Origin: Streptomyces uncialis
Lineage (GTDB): Bacteria > Actinomycetota > Actinomycetes > Streptomycetales > Streptomycetaceae
Assembly (NCBI RefSeq): GCF_036250755.1
Contig: NZ_CP109583.1
Span: 8,364,001-8,428,000 of the forward strand
DNA length: 64,000 bases
Direction: 5' to 3'
Positions 9,015-18,745 of this stretch are shown here, in pieces (position 1 is the first letter of the stretch; the number at the start of each line of letters is the position of its first letter). The position numbers were made by a program, and so were the translations under genes. A model generated the notes under the pieces. That model searched no databases and was not told the DNA's origin. It saw only the letters and a list, made by a program, of their open reading frames with translations.

Positions 9015-10709
9015 ATGAGCAGCACACCGCCTTCCGCCGCGCACCCCGATCTGGTGCTCCTGAACGGGCGCGTGACCACCATGTCCACCGACGCCCGCAG
9101 CGCCGAGGTGGAAGCCGTCGCCGTCAGCGGCGAGCGGATCACTGCGATCGGCACCAGCCGGGAGATCGAGGACCTCGCAGGTCCCGGCACCACCGTGGTG
9201 GACCTCGCCGGGCGGCGCGTCGTCCCCGGGCTGATCGACTCGCACGTCCACATCGTCCGCGCCGGACGCACCTGGCGCGACGAGGTCCGCTGGGAGGACG
9301 AGCTCACCCTGGAGAGCGGACTCGCGGCCATCACCCGCCGCTCCGCCGAGCGCCCCGCCGGCAGCTGGATCAGGGTCATCGGCGGCTGGCACCCCGCCCA
9401 GTTCCCCGAGAACCGCGGCCCGAGCCGCGCGGAACTCGACGCCGCGGCCCCCGACAACCCGGTCTACGTACAGTTCCTCTACGACTGGGCCGTCCTCAAC
9501 ACCGCCGCGATGCGTGTCCTCGGCGTCGACCACGCACTGGTCCGCGAACTCGCCGAGGAGGGCTTCGACCCGGCCTCGTTCGAGACCGGCGCCGACGGCG
9601 AACTCACCGGCAAGGTCAACGGCACCCCGCTGATGGAGTGGTTCTACCGGCGGATGCCGAGCCCCACCTTCGAGGAGCAGGTCGCCTCCACCGCCGAGAT
9701 GTCCCGCGAGCTCAACCGGCTCGGGATCACCGGCGCCATCGACGGCGGAGGCTTCAACAGCGGCCCCGACGCCTACCCCGCGATCCGTGAGACCTGGCGC
9801 CGCGGTCTGCTGACCGTCCGCAGCCGCCTCGCCGTCCACGCGTCCCGGGCCGGCACCGAGATGGACGAGCTCGCCGGCTACCTCCGCTTCACCCCGCTCG
9901 ACGTCGGCGACAACATGCTGCGCGTCATCGGCTCCGGCGAGGTCGCCCTGTACCGCACCGTCGACAAGATCGCCCACCCCGTCGTCATCGACGACGAGGT
10001 CCGCGACCAGCTCCGGCAGATGTTCACCGACCTGGCCCGCAACCGCTGGACCGTGCACACCCACGCACACCACCACGAGACCATCGACGCGGTCCTCACC
10101 GCCTGGGAGCAGGTGCACGCCGAGCACGACATCAGCGATCTGCGCTGGTCCCTCGTGCACGCCGAGCCCCTGCGGCCCGTCGACGTCGACCGGATCGCCG
10201 CCCTCGGCGCCGGTGTCCTCGCCCAGGGCCTGTTCCGCTTCCAGGGCGACGAGGCCATCACCGCCTGGGGCGCCGAGACCGTCGCCGAGGCCCCGCCGCT
10301 GCGCACCCTCATCGAACGGGGGATCCCGCTCGGTCTCGGCTCCGACGCCATGCGGGTCGCCTCGTACAACCCCTTCGCGACCCTCGCCTGGTTCCTCAAC
10401 GGCCGTACCGTCACCGGCAACGACACCCTGGACCCGCGGCATCTGCTCACCCGCGAGGAGGCGCTGCGCGGCTACACCGCCTCCGGTACGTGGTTCAGCT
10501 TCGAGGAGAACGAGCGGGGCCGCCTCGAACCCGGTCTGCTCGCCGACCTCGCCGTCCTCAGCGACGACTACCTCACCGTCGACGAAGAGGTCATCCCGCG
10601 CATCGAGTCCGTGCTGACCCTCGTGGGCGGCCGGATCGTCCACACCGCGAAGCCCTTCGCCGAGCTGCCCGTCGCCCACCCCGTCACCCAGGGAGTCAGC
10701 CGTGCCTGA
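9015..10709 (+). CDS. YtcJ-type amidohydrolase
   Basis: 564 residues from the ATG at 9015, preceded by GGAGAA; an ATG at 9000 is possible but lacks a ribosome site. The protein has the composite urease-superfamily plan: an N-terminal beta segment (LVLLNGRVTTM), metal-site motif DSHVHI (His77, His79), then a long TIM-barrel insertion typical of amidohydrolase-3 (YtcJ) proteins. Later metal or catalytic segments are VHTHAHHHETI, LVHAEPL and GLGSDAMRVASYNPF. It would hydrolyse an amide-type bond in the cytoplasm. It starts a run of overlapping genes with a second amidohydrolase and an oligopeptide-type importer, which suggests both hydrolases act on the imported compound. Substrate not predictable. 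Confidence 0.9.
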   Translation: MSSTPPSAAHPDLVLLNGRVTTMSTDARSAEVEAVAVSGERITAIGTSREIEDLAGPGTTVVDLAGRRVVPGLIDSHVHIVRAGRTWRDEVRWEDELTLESGLAAITRRSAERPAGSWIRVIGGWHPAQFPENRGPSRAELDAAAPDNPVYVQFLYDWAVLNTAAMRVLGVDHALVRELAEEGFDPASFETGADGELTGKVNGTPLMEWFYRRMPSPTFEEQVASTAEMSRELNRLGITGAIDGGGFNSGPDAYPAIRETWRRGLLTVRSRLAVHASRAGTEMDELAGYLRFTPLDVGDNMLRVIGSGEVALYRTVDKIAHPVVIDDEVRDQLRQMFTDLARNRWTVHTHAHHHETIDAVLTAWEQVHAEHDISDLRWSLVHAEPLRPVDVDRIAALGAGVLAQGLFRFQGDEAITAWGAETVAEAPPLRTLIERGIPLGLGSDAMRVASYNPFATLAWFLNGRTVTGNDTLDPRHLLTREEALRGYTASGTWFSFEENERGRLEPGLLADLAVLSDDYLTVDEEVIPRIESVLTLVGGRIVHTAKPFAELPVAHPVTQGVSRA

Positions 10710-12099
10710 GAACACCTCGACCGACGAGCGCCGCCTGCTGATCAAGGGCGCCACCGTCCTCACCATGGACCCCGGCTACGGCGACCTCACCACCGGTGAC
10801 ATCCTGATCACCGGGGACCGCATCACCGCCGTCGGACCGGACCTCGCGGACCAGGTGCCCGGCGACGCCGAGGTCATCGACGCCCGCGGCATGATCGCCA
10901 TCCCCGGTCTCATCGACACCCATATGCACGCCTGGCAGACCCCCCTCAAGGGACTCCACGCCCGGGGCTGGACCGGCGACGACTACCAGCGCGAGGTCTT
11001 CTACCTCCGCGAGCACTTCGGCCCCGACGACATCCACGACGCCACGTTCTCCGGCTCCGTCCAGATGCTCGACGCCGGAGTCACCGGGGTCCTCGACTTC
11101 TGCCACAACGTCATGTCCCCCGAGGCCGCCGAGGCCGGACTGAGCGCCCACCGCCGTACCGGCCAGCGCGCCCTCTTCGCCTACGGGATGCTCGGCAGCT
11201 TCGGCGCCCCGCCCGAGGACCACGCCTGGCGCCTGGAGCACGTCCAGCGCCTGCACGAGGAGATCAACCTCGGCGGCGACGGACTGCTCAGGGTCGGCAT
11301 GGCGCTCGGCTCCATCGAGTACGGGTCCATGGACCGCGTCACCAAGGAGATCCTGCTCGCCCGGGAACTCGGGATGCGGATGAGCGTCCACCAGAACCCG
11401 CCCGGCCAGATCCGCGCCCTGCACGAGGCCGGACTCCTCGGCTCCGACATCGTCCCCGCGCACGCCAACGCCGCCGACGACAGCGAGCTGGCGGCGCTCG
11501 CGGCCTGCGGTGGCGGTATCTCCTTCACCCCCGAGGGCGAGTTCGGCGGCGGCCGGTCCATGACCATCCTCAACCGCGCCCACCGCGCGGGCGCCCGCCC
11601 CAGCCTCGGCATCGACACCCACGCCCGGGTCTCCATCGACCTGTTCGCCGCGATGCGTCTCACCTTCCTGCTGATGCGCAACGTCGACGCCACCACCGAA
11701 CGCGAGGCCGGCCGCTGGCCGCTGGAGCACAGCCCCGGCGTCCCCCTCGTCCAGCCCCGCGACATGCTGGAGTTCGCCACCGTCAACGCCGCCGCCCACC
11801 TCGGTCTCGGCGACGAACTCGGCCGCCTCACCCCCGGCCGGCTCGCGGACGTCGTCCTCGTCGACACCGAGCCCTACGGTGTCGCCCTCGGCGACCCCGC
11901 CGCGCACATCGTCCTCCAGACCACCCCGCGTGACGTCGACACCGTCATCGTCGGCGGCCGGATCCGCAAGCGGGGCAAGGTCCTCACCGACCTCGACCCC
12001 ACCGCCGCGGGCGCCGCGACCCGCCGGGTCCGCGAGCGGGTCTTCGCCGACGCCGCCGCGCAGGGCGGACCGGTCCCGGACCTGGGACCGGTCCGGTGA
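10702..12099 (+). CDS. Metal-dependent amidohydrolase (deaminase/chlorohydrolase type)
   Basis: 465 residues; the GTG start overlaps the upstream stop by 8 nt. The motifs of the cytosine-deaminase/TrzN-like branch appear in order: DTHMHAWQ (His74, His76), MSVHQN (His230), PAHAN (His254) and SLGIDTHARVS (Asp305). These make one complete mononuclear metal site. After the HxH, WQTPLKGL matches the aminohydrolase subgroup that acts on cyclic amidines, guanine-like or s-triazine-like rings. It differs clearly from the YtcJ-type neighbour, so the operon carries two distinct hydrolase branches. It overlaps the permease gene by 4 nt. Confidence 0.9.
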   Translation: MPENTSTDERRLLIKGATVLTMDPGYGDLTTGDILITGDRITAVGPDLADQVPGDAEVIDARGMIAIPGLIDTHMHAWQTPLKGLHARGWTGDDYQREVFYLREHFGPDDIHDATFSGSVQMLDAGVTGVLDFCHNVMSPEAAEAGLSAHRRTGQRALFAYGMLGSFGAPPEDHAWRLEHVQRLHEEINLGGDGLLRVGMALGSIEYGSMDRVTKEILLARELGMRMSVHQNPPGQIRALHEAGLLGSDIVPAHANAADDSELAALAACGGGISFTPEGEFGGGRSMTILNRAHRAGARPSLGIDTHARVSIDLFAAMRLTFLLMRNVDATTEREAGRWPLEHSPGVPLVQPRDMLEFATVNAAAHLGLGDELGRLTPGRLADVVLVDTEPYGVALGDPAAHIVLQTTPRDVDTVIVGGRIRKRGKVLTDLDPTAAGAATRRVRERVFADAAAQGGPVPDLGPVR

Positions 12100-13040
12100 C
12101 CAAGTTCCTTGTGCGGCGGCTGCTGTCCGCACTTCCCACCCTGCTGCTGGTGTCGGTGTTCGTCTTCAGCCTGGTGCACATGACGCCCACCGACCCGGTG
12201 GCACAGATCCTCGGCGAGGGCGCGCCGGCCGAGGACAAGGCGGCCATGACCGCCCAGCTCGGCCTCGACCGCTCGTTGTTCGAGCAGTACGTGGACTGGC
12301 TCGGCGGCGCCCTCGGCGGTGACCTCGGGGCCTCTCTCTACACCAGCGTCCCCGTCACCGAGTCCATCGGCACCGGCATCGGCATCACCCTGTCGCTCGC
12401 CATCGCCGGTATGGTCATCGCCCTGGCCGTCGGTGTCCCGCTCGGGGTGCTCGGGGCACTGCGCCCCGGCACCGTCGCCGACCGGCTGCTGACCACCGTC
12501 GTCGCCCTCGGACTCGCCGTACCGAGCTTCTGGCTCGCGATGCTGCTGGTCCTGGTCTTCGCGGTCAACCTCGGCTGGCTGCCCGTCGTCGGCTACACCC
12601 CGCTCACCGAGGACCCCGCCGCCTGGTTCCAGGGCATGATCCTGCCCGCCCTGGCCCTCGGCTCCCACACCGCGGCCGTCATCGCCCGGCAGACCCGCAG
12701 CGCGATGATCGACGCCCTGGAGTCGCCGTACGTCCAGACCCTGCTGGCCCGCGGCATCAAACGGCGGCGGATCGTCCTGCGGTACGCCACCAAGAACGCC
12801 ATGGTCCCGGTCCTCGCGGTCATCGCCATCCAGATGTCCGTCCTGGTCGCCGCAAGCTTCGTCATCGAACGGATCTTCGCGGTCCCCGGCCTCGGCACCC
12901 TCCTCATCGACAGCGTCGTACGCGCCGACTACCCGGTGCTCCAGGGCTCCATCGTCCTCGTCGCCGTCATCGTCCTCCTGGTCAACCTGGGCGCCGACGT
13001 CCTGTACGGCGTGATCAACCCGAAGGTGAGGCCTCAATGA
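12096..13040 (+). CDS. DppB-type ABC importer permease
   Basis: 314 residues, GTG start in a GTGA overlap. About six membrane segments begin with LVRRLLSALPTLLLVSVFVFSL. The extracytoplasmic loop TPTDPVAQILGEGAP and the cytoplasmic coupling loop AVIARQTRSAMIDALESPY, followed by LLARGIKRRRIVLRYATKNA, are characteristic of the DppB/OppB/NikB half of family-5 importers. It pairs with the DppC half in the next gene and should receive substrate from the lipoprotein at 6969. Confidence 0.93.
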   Translation: MTKFLVRRLLSALPTLLLVSVFVFSLVHMTPTDPVAQILGEGAPAEDKAAMTAQLGLDRSLFEQYVDWLGGALGGDLGASLYTSVPVTESIGTGIGITLSLAIAGMVIALAVGVPLGVLGALRPGTVADRLLTTVVALGLAVPSFWLAMLLVLVFAVNLGWLPVVGYTPLTEDPAAWFQGMILPALALGSHTAAVIARQTRSAMIDALESPYVQTLLARGIKRRRIVLRYATKNAMVPVLAVIAIQMSVLVAASFVIERIFAVPGLGTLLIDSVVRADYPVLQGSIVLVAVIVLLVNLGADVLYGVINPKVRPQ

Positions 13041-15106
13041 GCACCCACCAGGCACGGGCCGGCACCTTCAGCCGTCTGCTGCGGCAGCCCGTCACCGTGA
13101 TCTGTCTGGCCTTCCTCGCCCTCCAGATCACCCTCGCCCTCGCGGCCCCGCTCATCGCGCCGTACGGCCCCACCGAGATCAGCGTCGCGGACAAGCTCCA
13201 GGGTCCCAGCGCCGACCACCTCCTCGGCACCGACGACCTCGGCCGCGACACCCTGACCCGGCTGATCTACGGCACCCGCACCGCGCTCCTCGCCTCCGGC
13301 GAGTCCGTCGCCATCGGGCTCGTCCTCGGCGTCGGCCTCGGACTGTTCGTCGGCTACCGGGGCGGCTGGTGGGACCGGATCGGCATGCGGATCGCCGACG
13401 TCATGCAGTCCATCCCCGCCCTGCTGCTCGCCCTCGCCCTGGTCGCCGTCCTCGGCAACGGCCTCGGCAACGCGATGCTCGCCGTCGGACTCATCTTCGC
13501 CGTCAGCTTCATGCGCATCACCCGCGCCGTGGTCCTCGCCGAACGCGAGAAGCTGTACGTGGACGCCGCCCGGGTCCTCGGACTGCGCCCCCTGTCGATC
13601 ATGTTCCGCCAGGTGCTGCCGAACGTGTCGCCGCCCCTCATCGTGCAGGCGTCCATCGCGCTCGGCACGGCCCTGCTCATCGAGGCGACCCTGAGCTTCC
13701 TCGGCGTCGGCGTCGACACCACCGCGGTGAGCTGGGGCGCCATGCTCGACGCGTCCCGCCAGCATGTCGCCGAGCACCCGCTGCTCGCGATCCTGCCCGG
13801 CGCCGCGATCACCCTGAGCGTCCTGGTCTTCAACCTGTTGGGGGACGGGTTGAGGGACGCCGGGTCGCCCCGGTCGGCGGGGGCGACCCGGCCCGGCAGG
13901 TCCAAGGCCCCCGCCGGGACGACCGTCCCGGCGGGGCCCGGGGACCCCACCGGCATCGGCCCGGCCGCCCTGACCGACCTCGCGCCGGCGAACACCCCGG
14001 CCGAACCGGCGGCGGACGGCCCGATGGACAGCACGGCGAAGGCCACGGCCACGGTCACCGACCGGCCCACGGCCGAAGCCGTCCCGGCCACCGCGACCGC
14101 CACGGCACTCACCACCGTCCGCGGCCCCGCACCGGCACCCGCCGACGCCCTGCTCCGCCTCGACGGGCTCACCGTCACCGACCCCGGCGGCGCCCAGCTC
14201 GTCTCCGGGGTGTCCTTCCACATCAACCGCGGCGAGACCTTCGGCCTCGTCGGCGAGTCCGGCTGCGGCAAGTCCATCACCGCCTCCGCGATCCTCGGAC
14301 TGCTGCCCCGGGGCGTCACCGTCGCCTCCGGCTCCATCCGGCTCCAGGACACCGAACTCGCCGGACTGCGCGGCGAGAAACTCCGCAAGGTGCGCGGCGG
14401 ACGCGTCGGCATGGTCTTCCAGGACCCGGGCTCCGCGCTCTCCCCGGTGCACACCGTGGGGCGCCAGCTCACCGACGCCATCCGCGCCCACAGCGACCTG
14501 AACCGCAACCAGGCCACCGAACGGGCCGCCGAACTCCTCAACCTCGTCGGCGTCCCCGCACCCCGGGAACGGCTCAAGGACTACCCGCACCAGTTCTCCG
14601 GAGGCATGGCCCAGCGGGTCGTCATCGCCGGCGCGCTGGCCTGCGACCCGGAGCTGCTCATCGCGGACGAGCCGACCACCGCGCTCGACGTCACCATCCA
14701 GGCCCAGGTCCTCGACCTGCTCGCCGGACTGCGGGAACGGCTGTCGATGTCGCTGCTGCTGATCACCCACGACCTCGGTGTGGTGGCCGACAGCTGCGAC
14801 CGGATCGCCGTCATGTACGCCGGCCAGATCGCCGAACAGCGCACCGTACGGGACGCGTTCGCCACTCCCCGGCACCCGTACACCGAGGCCCTGCTGGCCG
14901 CGGTACCGCACCACGGGAACGGCGACGAGCCGCTCGCCACCATCCCCGGACGGGTCCCCCCGGCCTGGGACTGGCCCCAGGGCTGCCGCTTCCACCCGCG
15001 CTGCCCGTACGCCACCGACGCCTGCCGCACCACACCGGTGCCGGTCGACATCGACGGGGTGCGCTGTCTGCGGGCCTCCGAACTCGACCTGGCAGGTGCC
15101 CGATGA
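13037..15106 (+). CDS. Fused ABC importer permease (DppC) and ATPase (DppD)
   Basis: 689 residues, unusually combining two subunits. Residues 1-275 are a DppC-type permease ([17 protein letters not shown], coupling loop [22 protein letters not shown]). Residues about 276-370 are an Ala/Pro/Thr-rich linker. Residues about 372-689 are a DppD-type ATPase: Walker [10 protein letters not shown]-loop VFQDPGSAL, signature FSGGMAQR, Walker [14 protein letters not shown]-loop ITHD, and the Cys-rich oligopeptide tail [14 protein letters not shown]. There is no stop, ribosome site or frame change at the junction, so the fusion appears real. ATGA overlaps join it to both neighbours. Confidence 0.92.
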   Translation: MSTHQARAGTFSRLLRQPVTVICLAFLALQITLALAAPLIAPYGPTEISVADKLQGPSADHLLGTDDLGRDTLTRLIYGTRTALLASGESVAIGLVLGVGLGLFVGYRGGWWDRIGMRIADVMQSIPALLLALALVAVLGNGLGNAMLAVGLIFAVSFMRITRAVVLAEREKLYVDAARVLGLRPLSIMFRQVLPNVSPPLIVQASIALGTALLIEATLSFLGVGVDTTAVSWGAMLDASRQHVAEHPLLAILPGAAITLSVLVFNLLGDGLRDAGSPRSAGATRPGRSKAPAGTTVPAGPGDPTGIGPAALTDLAPANTPAEPAADGPMDSTAKATATVTDRPTAEAVPATATATALTTVRGPAPAPADALLRLDGLTVTDPGGAQLVSGVSFHINRGETFGLVGESGCGKSITASAILGLLPRGVTVASGSIRLQDTELAGLRGEKLRKVRGGRVGMVFQDPGSALSPVHTVGRQLTDAIRAHSDLNRNQATERAAELLNLVGVPAPRERLKDYPHQFSGGMAQRVVIAGALACDPELLIADEPTTALDVTIQAQVLDLLAGLRERLSMSLLLITHDLGVVADSCDRIAVMYAGQIAEQRTVRDAFATPRHPYTEALLAAVPHHGNGDEPLATIPGRVPPAWDWPQGCRFHPRCPYATDACRTTPVPVDIDGVRCLRASELDLAGAR

Positions 15107-16170
15107 ACGACAAGGCCACGGACCGCGCCCCGGACACCACCGGCCCCGCGCCGGACGGCACGGCCCCGCTGCTCTCCGTCGAGAACCTCTCCGTGCGCTA
15201 CCAGCTCGGCCGGGGCATGACGGGCAAGCCCAAGCTGCTCACCGCCGTCCGGGACGTCAGCTTCACCATCGGCGCCGGACGCACCCTCGGCCTGGTCGGG
15301 GAGTCCGGCTCCGGCAAGAGCAGCATCGGACGGGCCATCCTGCGCCTCGCCCCGGTCTCCGAGGGACGGGTCCTCTTCGACGGCCAGGACATCGCCGCCT
15401 TCGGCCGGCGCACCCCGCCCTCGTTCAACCGGGACGTGCAGGTCGTCTTCCAGGACCCGCTGTCCTCGCTGAACCCGCGGCAGACCATCGGTGTCACCCT
15501 CGGGCAGGCCCTCACCCGGCACCGCCCGCTGTCCGGCGCCGAACGCCACCGCGAGATCGCCGACTCCCTGGACCGGGTGGGGCTCTCCGGCTTCCACGCC
15601 CAGCGCTACCCGCACGAACTGTCCGGCGGCCAGCGCCAGCGGGTGGCCATCGCCCGGGCCCTCGCCACCCGGCCCCGGCTCATCGTCTGCGACGAACCGG
15701 TCAGCGCCCTGGACGTGTCCACCCAGAGCCAGGTCATCAACCTGCTCAAGGAACTCCAGCGCGAACTCGGCGTCAGCTATCTGTTCATCGCGCACGACCT
15801 GGAGGTCGTCCGCCATATGAGCGACGACATCGGGGTCCTGTACCTGGGACAGCTCGCGGAGTCCGGACCGGCCGAACGGGTCTACCGGGAACCCGCCCAT
15901 CCCTACACCCAGACCCTGCTGGCCTCGACCCTGGTCGCCGACCCGGCACTCCAGTCCGAGCGTTCGGCGCGGCGGCGGGAGCTCGCCACCGACGCCGAAC
16001 TGCCCAGCCCGCTCGCGCCGCCCCCGGGCTGCGCCTTCCACCCCCGGTGCCCCCGGGCCGACGACCTGTGCCGCACCGAGGGACCGGTGCTGCTGCCGGT
16101 CACGGGCACGTCGTCCGGTTCGCTCGCGGCCTGCCACCACACCGGGCCCGTCCCGGTGGCGGCCCCCTGA
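15103..16170 (+). CDS. DppF-type ABC importer ATPase
   Basis: 355 residues from the ATG at 15103 overlapping the previous stop. It has Walker [11 protein letters not shown]-loop [11 protein letters not shown], signature LSGGQRQR, Walker [14 protein letters not shown]-loop IAHD, and the Cys-containing C-terminal oligopeptide-transporter tail ([14 protein letters not shown]). It is the second ATPase of the complex, working with the ATPase half of the fusion protein. A strong hairpin starts two bases after the stop, so it is the last gene of this transcription unit. Confidence 0.93.
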   Translation: MNDKATDRAPDTTGPAPDGTAPLLSVENLSVRYQLGRGMTGKPKLLTAVRDVSFTIGAGRTLGLVGESGSGKSSIGRAILRLAPVSEGRVLFDGQDIAAFGRRTPPSFNRDVQVVFQDPLSSLNPRQTIGVTLGQALTRHRPLSGAERHREIADSLDRVGLSGFHAQRYPHELSGGQRQRVAIARALATRPRLIVCDEPVSALDVSTQSQVINLLKELQRELGVSYLFIAHDLEVVRHMSDDIGVLYLGQLAESGPAERVYREPAHPYTQTLLASTLVADPALQSERSARRRELATDAELPSPLAPPPGCAFHPRCPRADDLCRTEGPVLLPVTGTSSGSLAACHHTGPVPVAAP

Positions 16171-16171
16171 C

Positions 16172-16210
16172 CCGTCGCCCGGACCGCGGACGGCGCGGTC
16201 CGGGCGACGG
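16172..16210 (+). terminator. Terminator hairpin after the importer operon
   Basis: A 17-bp perfect stem, CCGTCGCCCGGACCGCG (16172-16188) and its complement (16194-16210), encloses a 5-nt loop. It lies immediately after the ATPase stop at 16170 and separates the importer/amidohydrolase unit from the M24 hydrolase unit. Confidence 0.85.
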
Positions 16211-16324
16211 ACCCACCCCTCGTCCCTCCTACCCCTCCGGTGTCCCCCGAGCCGTGCCCTCCGCGCGGCCGGCCCACCCCACCGCACCCGCCCACCTGTC
16301 CGCCCCCTCGTACACGGAGACCCC

Positions 16325-17593
16325 ATGAGCCCCTCCGCTGTTCCCCCGACCCCTCCGCTGCCCGTCGCCCCCGCGCCCGGCCACGGCCTCGTCGACTTCG
16401 AGGAGCGGGTCAACTTCGACCGGCTGCGCTCCTACCGGCTGGCCCGTATCCAGCAGGCCCTGGAGGCGAGCGAGCTGGGCGCGGTGCTGGTGTTCGACAA
16501 CAACAACATCCGCTACCTCACCGGTATATCCATCGGTGAGTGGACCCGCGAGAAGCTGTCGCGGTACGCGATCTACACCCGTACCGGCGAGCTGATCCTG
16601 TGGGACTTCGGCTCGGCCGCGGTGCACAACCGGATGTACGCGCCCTGGATGAAGCCCGAGAACTGTCTCTCCTCGTGGACCACCATGCGCGGCGCGGTCC
16701 CCCCGGACGCCGATCTGATGGGACGCGCCGTCACGGAGATCAAGGACCGGCTGGCCCAGGCCGGTGTCGGGGGGATGCCCGTCGGGGTCGATCTGCTCGA
16801 CCTGCCGATGCACACCGAGCTGACCCGCCAGGGCCTCGACATCCGCGACGGCCAGCAGACCATGCTCGACGCCCGGCAGATCAAGAACCGCGACGAGATC
16901 ACCCTGCTGTCGATGGCCGCCGCCATGGTCGACGGCGTCTACCACGACATCACCGAGGCACTGAAGCCCGGCGTCCGCGAGAACGAGATCGTGGCCCTCG
17001 CCAACAAGCGGCTCTACGAGATGGGTTCCGACGACGTCGAGTCCATCAACGCGGTGTCCGGCGAACGCTGCAACCCGCATCCGCACAACTTCTCCGACCG
17101 CATCATCCGCCCGGGAGACCAGGCGTTCTTCGACATCATGCACTCCTACAACGGCTACCGGACGTGCTACTACCGCACGTTCAACGTCGGCCGTGCCACC
17201 ACCGTCCAGCGGGACGCCTACACCCGCGCCCGGGAATGGATGGACGTCGCCATCGACGCCATCCGGCCCGGTGTGTCCACCGCCGACGTCGCACGGCTGT
17301 GGCCGACGGCCGAGGAGATCGGCGTCCAGGACGAGAAGACCGCGTTCGGGCTGCTCTTCGGGCACGGCCTCGGTCTCGCCCTGCACGAGCGGCCCATCAT
17401 CAGCCGCCTCACCTCGCTGGAGAGCCCGATGCTCATCGAGGAGGGCATGGTCTTCGCCCTGGAGACCTACTGCCCCGCCACCGACGGCGTCTCCGCCGCC
17501 CGGATCGAGGAGGAGGTCGTCGTCACCGCCACCGGGGTCGAGATCCTCACCCGCTTCCCGGCCGACGAACTCTTCATCGCCAACCAGTACTGA
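16325..17593 (+). CDS. M24-family (aminopeptidase/creatinase fold) hydrolase with one altered metal ligand
   Basis: 422 residues from the ATG at 16325. The N-terminal creatinase-like domain ([18 protein letters not shown]) precedes a pita-bread domain. Expected dimetal ligands are Asp270 (FFDIM), His347 ([11 protein letters not shown]), Glu380 (FALETY) and Glu395 (RIEEEV). The second Asp, normally 11 residues after the first in a sDxTRTF context, is Cys281 here ([10 protein letters not shown]). Loss of that ligand argues against an ordinary Xaa-Pro peptidase. It suggests a creatinase-like or lyase-like (DddP is also M24) enzyme, possibly mononuclear or metal-free. It heads a unit with the E1 genes and a beta-hydroxyacid dehydrogenase. 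Reaction unknown. Confidence 0.85.
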   Translation: MSPSAVPPTPPLPVAPAPGHGLVDFEERVNFDRLRSYRLARIQQALEASELGAVLVFDNNNIRYLTGISIGEWTREKLSRYAIYTRTGELILWDFGSAAVHNRMYAPWMKPENCLSSWTTMRGAVPPDADLMGRAVTEIKDRLAQAGVGGMPVGVDLLDLPMHTELTRQGLDIRDGQQTMLDARQIKNRDEITLLSMAAAMVDGVYHDITEALKPGVRENEIVALANKRLYEMGSDDVESINAVSGERCNPHPHNFSDRIIRPGDQAFFDIMHSYNGYRTCYYRTFNVGRATTVQRDAYTRAREWMDVAIDAIRPGVSTADVARLWPTAEEIGVQDEKTAFGLLFGHGLGLALHERPIISRLTSLESPMLIEEGMVFALETYCPATDGVSAARIEEEVVVTATGVEILTRFPADELFIANQY

Positions 17594-17662
17594 GCCGACG
17601 CGACGGGCCGGCAGCCGCCACGAGCGGCACCGGTGACCCGCCGTCGAGAAAGGTGCGGACCC

Positions 17663-18745
17663 ATGTCCGTCGACACCAGCGCCGCGTTTGCGCCGCTCAC
17701 GGGACCCGTGAGCGGGGACGTGTCCGAGGAGACAGCGCTCTCCCTCTACCGGACCATGTCCACCGCCCGTAAGTTCGAGAAGCGGGCGTACGACCTGTTC
17801 CTCCAGAACCTGGTCAAGGGCACCACCCACCTCGGGATCGGCCAGGAGGCCGTCGCCGCCGGGGTCGCCGCCGCGATGCGGCCCGACGACTACTCCTTCA
17901 TCACCTACCGGGGCCACAACCACCTCGTCGCCCGCGGCACCCCGCTCGCCCCCCTGATGGCCGAACTCCTCGGCCGGGACAACGGGCTGATGCACGGCAA
18001 GGGCGGCTCGATGCACCTCATCGACGCCGAACGCGGCATCCTCGGCTCGTACGCCATCATCGGCGCGCAGCTCGTCATCGCCAACGGCGCCGCCTGGTCG
18101 GCCCAGTACCGGGGCACCGAGCAGGTCACCGTCTGCTTCTTCGGGGACGGCGCCACCAACATCGGCGCGTTCCACGAGGCGCTGAACTTCGCCGTCATCT
18201 GGAACCTGCCGGTCGTCTTCGTGTGCGAGAACAACCTGTACATGGAGTACACCCGCATCGACAGCGTCACCGCGGTCCAGAACCCGGCGGCCGACCGCGC
18301 GTCGGCCTACAACCTGGACTCCGTCGTCATCGACGGCAACGACCCGGACGAGGTGTACCTGACGGCGTCCGCGGCGATCGCCCGGGCCCGCGCGGGGGGC
18401 GGGCCCGCCCTGATCGAGGCCGTCACCTACCGGCACGGCGGCCACTCCCGGGCAGACCCGGCGAAGTACCGCGATCCCGGCGAGGTCCGCGCCTGGATGG
18501 AGAAGGACCCGATGATCACCTACCGGGAGCGGCTGATCGGCCGGGGCTTCGACCCGGCCGAGCTGGACGCGGTCGACGCCGAGATCGTGACCGAGATCGA
18601 CGCGGCCACCGAGGAGGCGAAGGGCGGCGCCTGGCCGGATCTGTCCCGTCTCTACACCAATGTCTGGAGCGACGGCGGCCACGCCTGGCGCACCGAGCCG
18701 CGCGCCGACCAGGCCGCGCAGCAGAAGGAGGGGCTGGCCCCATGA
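17663..18745 (+). CDS. Thiamine-pyrophosphate-dependent E1 dehydrogenase, alpha subunit
   Basis: 360 residues from the ATG at 17663 behind GAGAAAGGTG. It follows the AcoA/PdhA pattern: FITYRGHNHLVARG, LMHGKGGSMHL, the TPP/Mg motif GDGATNIGAFHEALN continuing to VCENNLY, and the activation-loop region TYRHGGHSRADPAKYRD. It forms a heterotetramer with the beta subunit encoded next, decarboxylating a 2-oxo acid or acetoin-type substrate. No E2 or E3 gene is nearby, so the acyl acceptor must come from elsewhere or differ. Confidence 0.92.
   Translation: MSVDTSAAFAPLTGPVSGDVSEETALSLYRTMSTARKFEKRAYDLFLQNLVKGTTHLGIGQEAVAAGVAAAMRPDDYSFITYRGHNHLVARGTPLAPLMAELLGRDNGLMHGKGGSMHLIDAERGILGSYAIIGAQLVIANGAAWSAQYRGTEQVTVCFFGDGATNIGAFHEALNFAVIWNLPVVFVCENNLYMEYTRIDSVTAVQNPAADRASAYNLDSVVIDGNDPDEVYLTASAAIARARAGGGPALIEAVTYRHGGHSRADPAKYRDPGEVRAWMEKDPMITYRERLIGRGFDPAELDAVDAEIVTEIDAATEEAKGGAWPDLSRLYTNVWSDGGHAWRTEPRADQAAQQKEGLAP

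Noticed and set aside
13034..16413. Long minus-strand frames opposite the importer genes
   Set aside because: Antisense shadows of DppC-DppD and DppF coding sequence with no domain similarity.
17594..17662. TPP riboswitch ahead of the E1 genes
   Set aside because: The gap is only 69 nt and no conserved thi-box text (CUGAGA) is seen.
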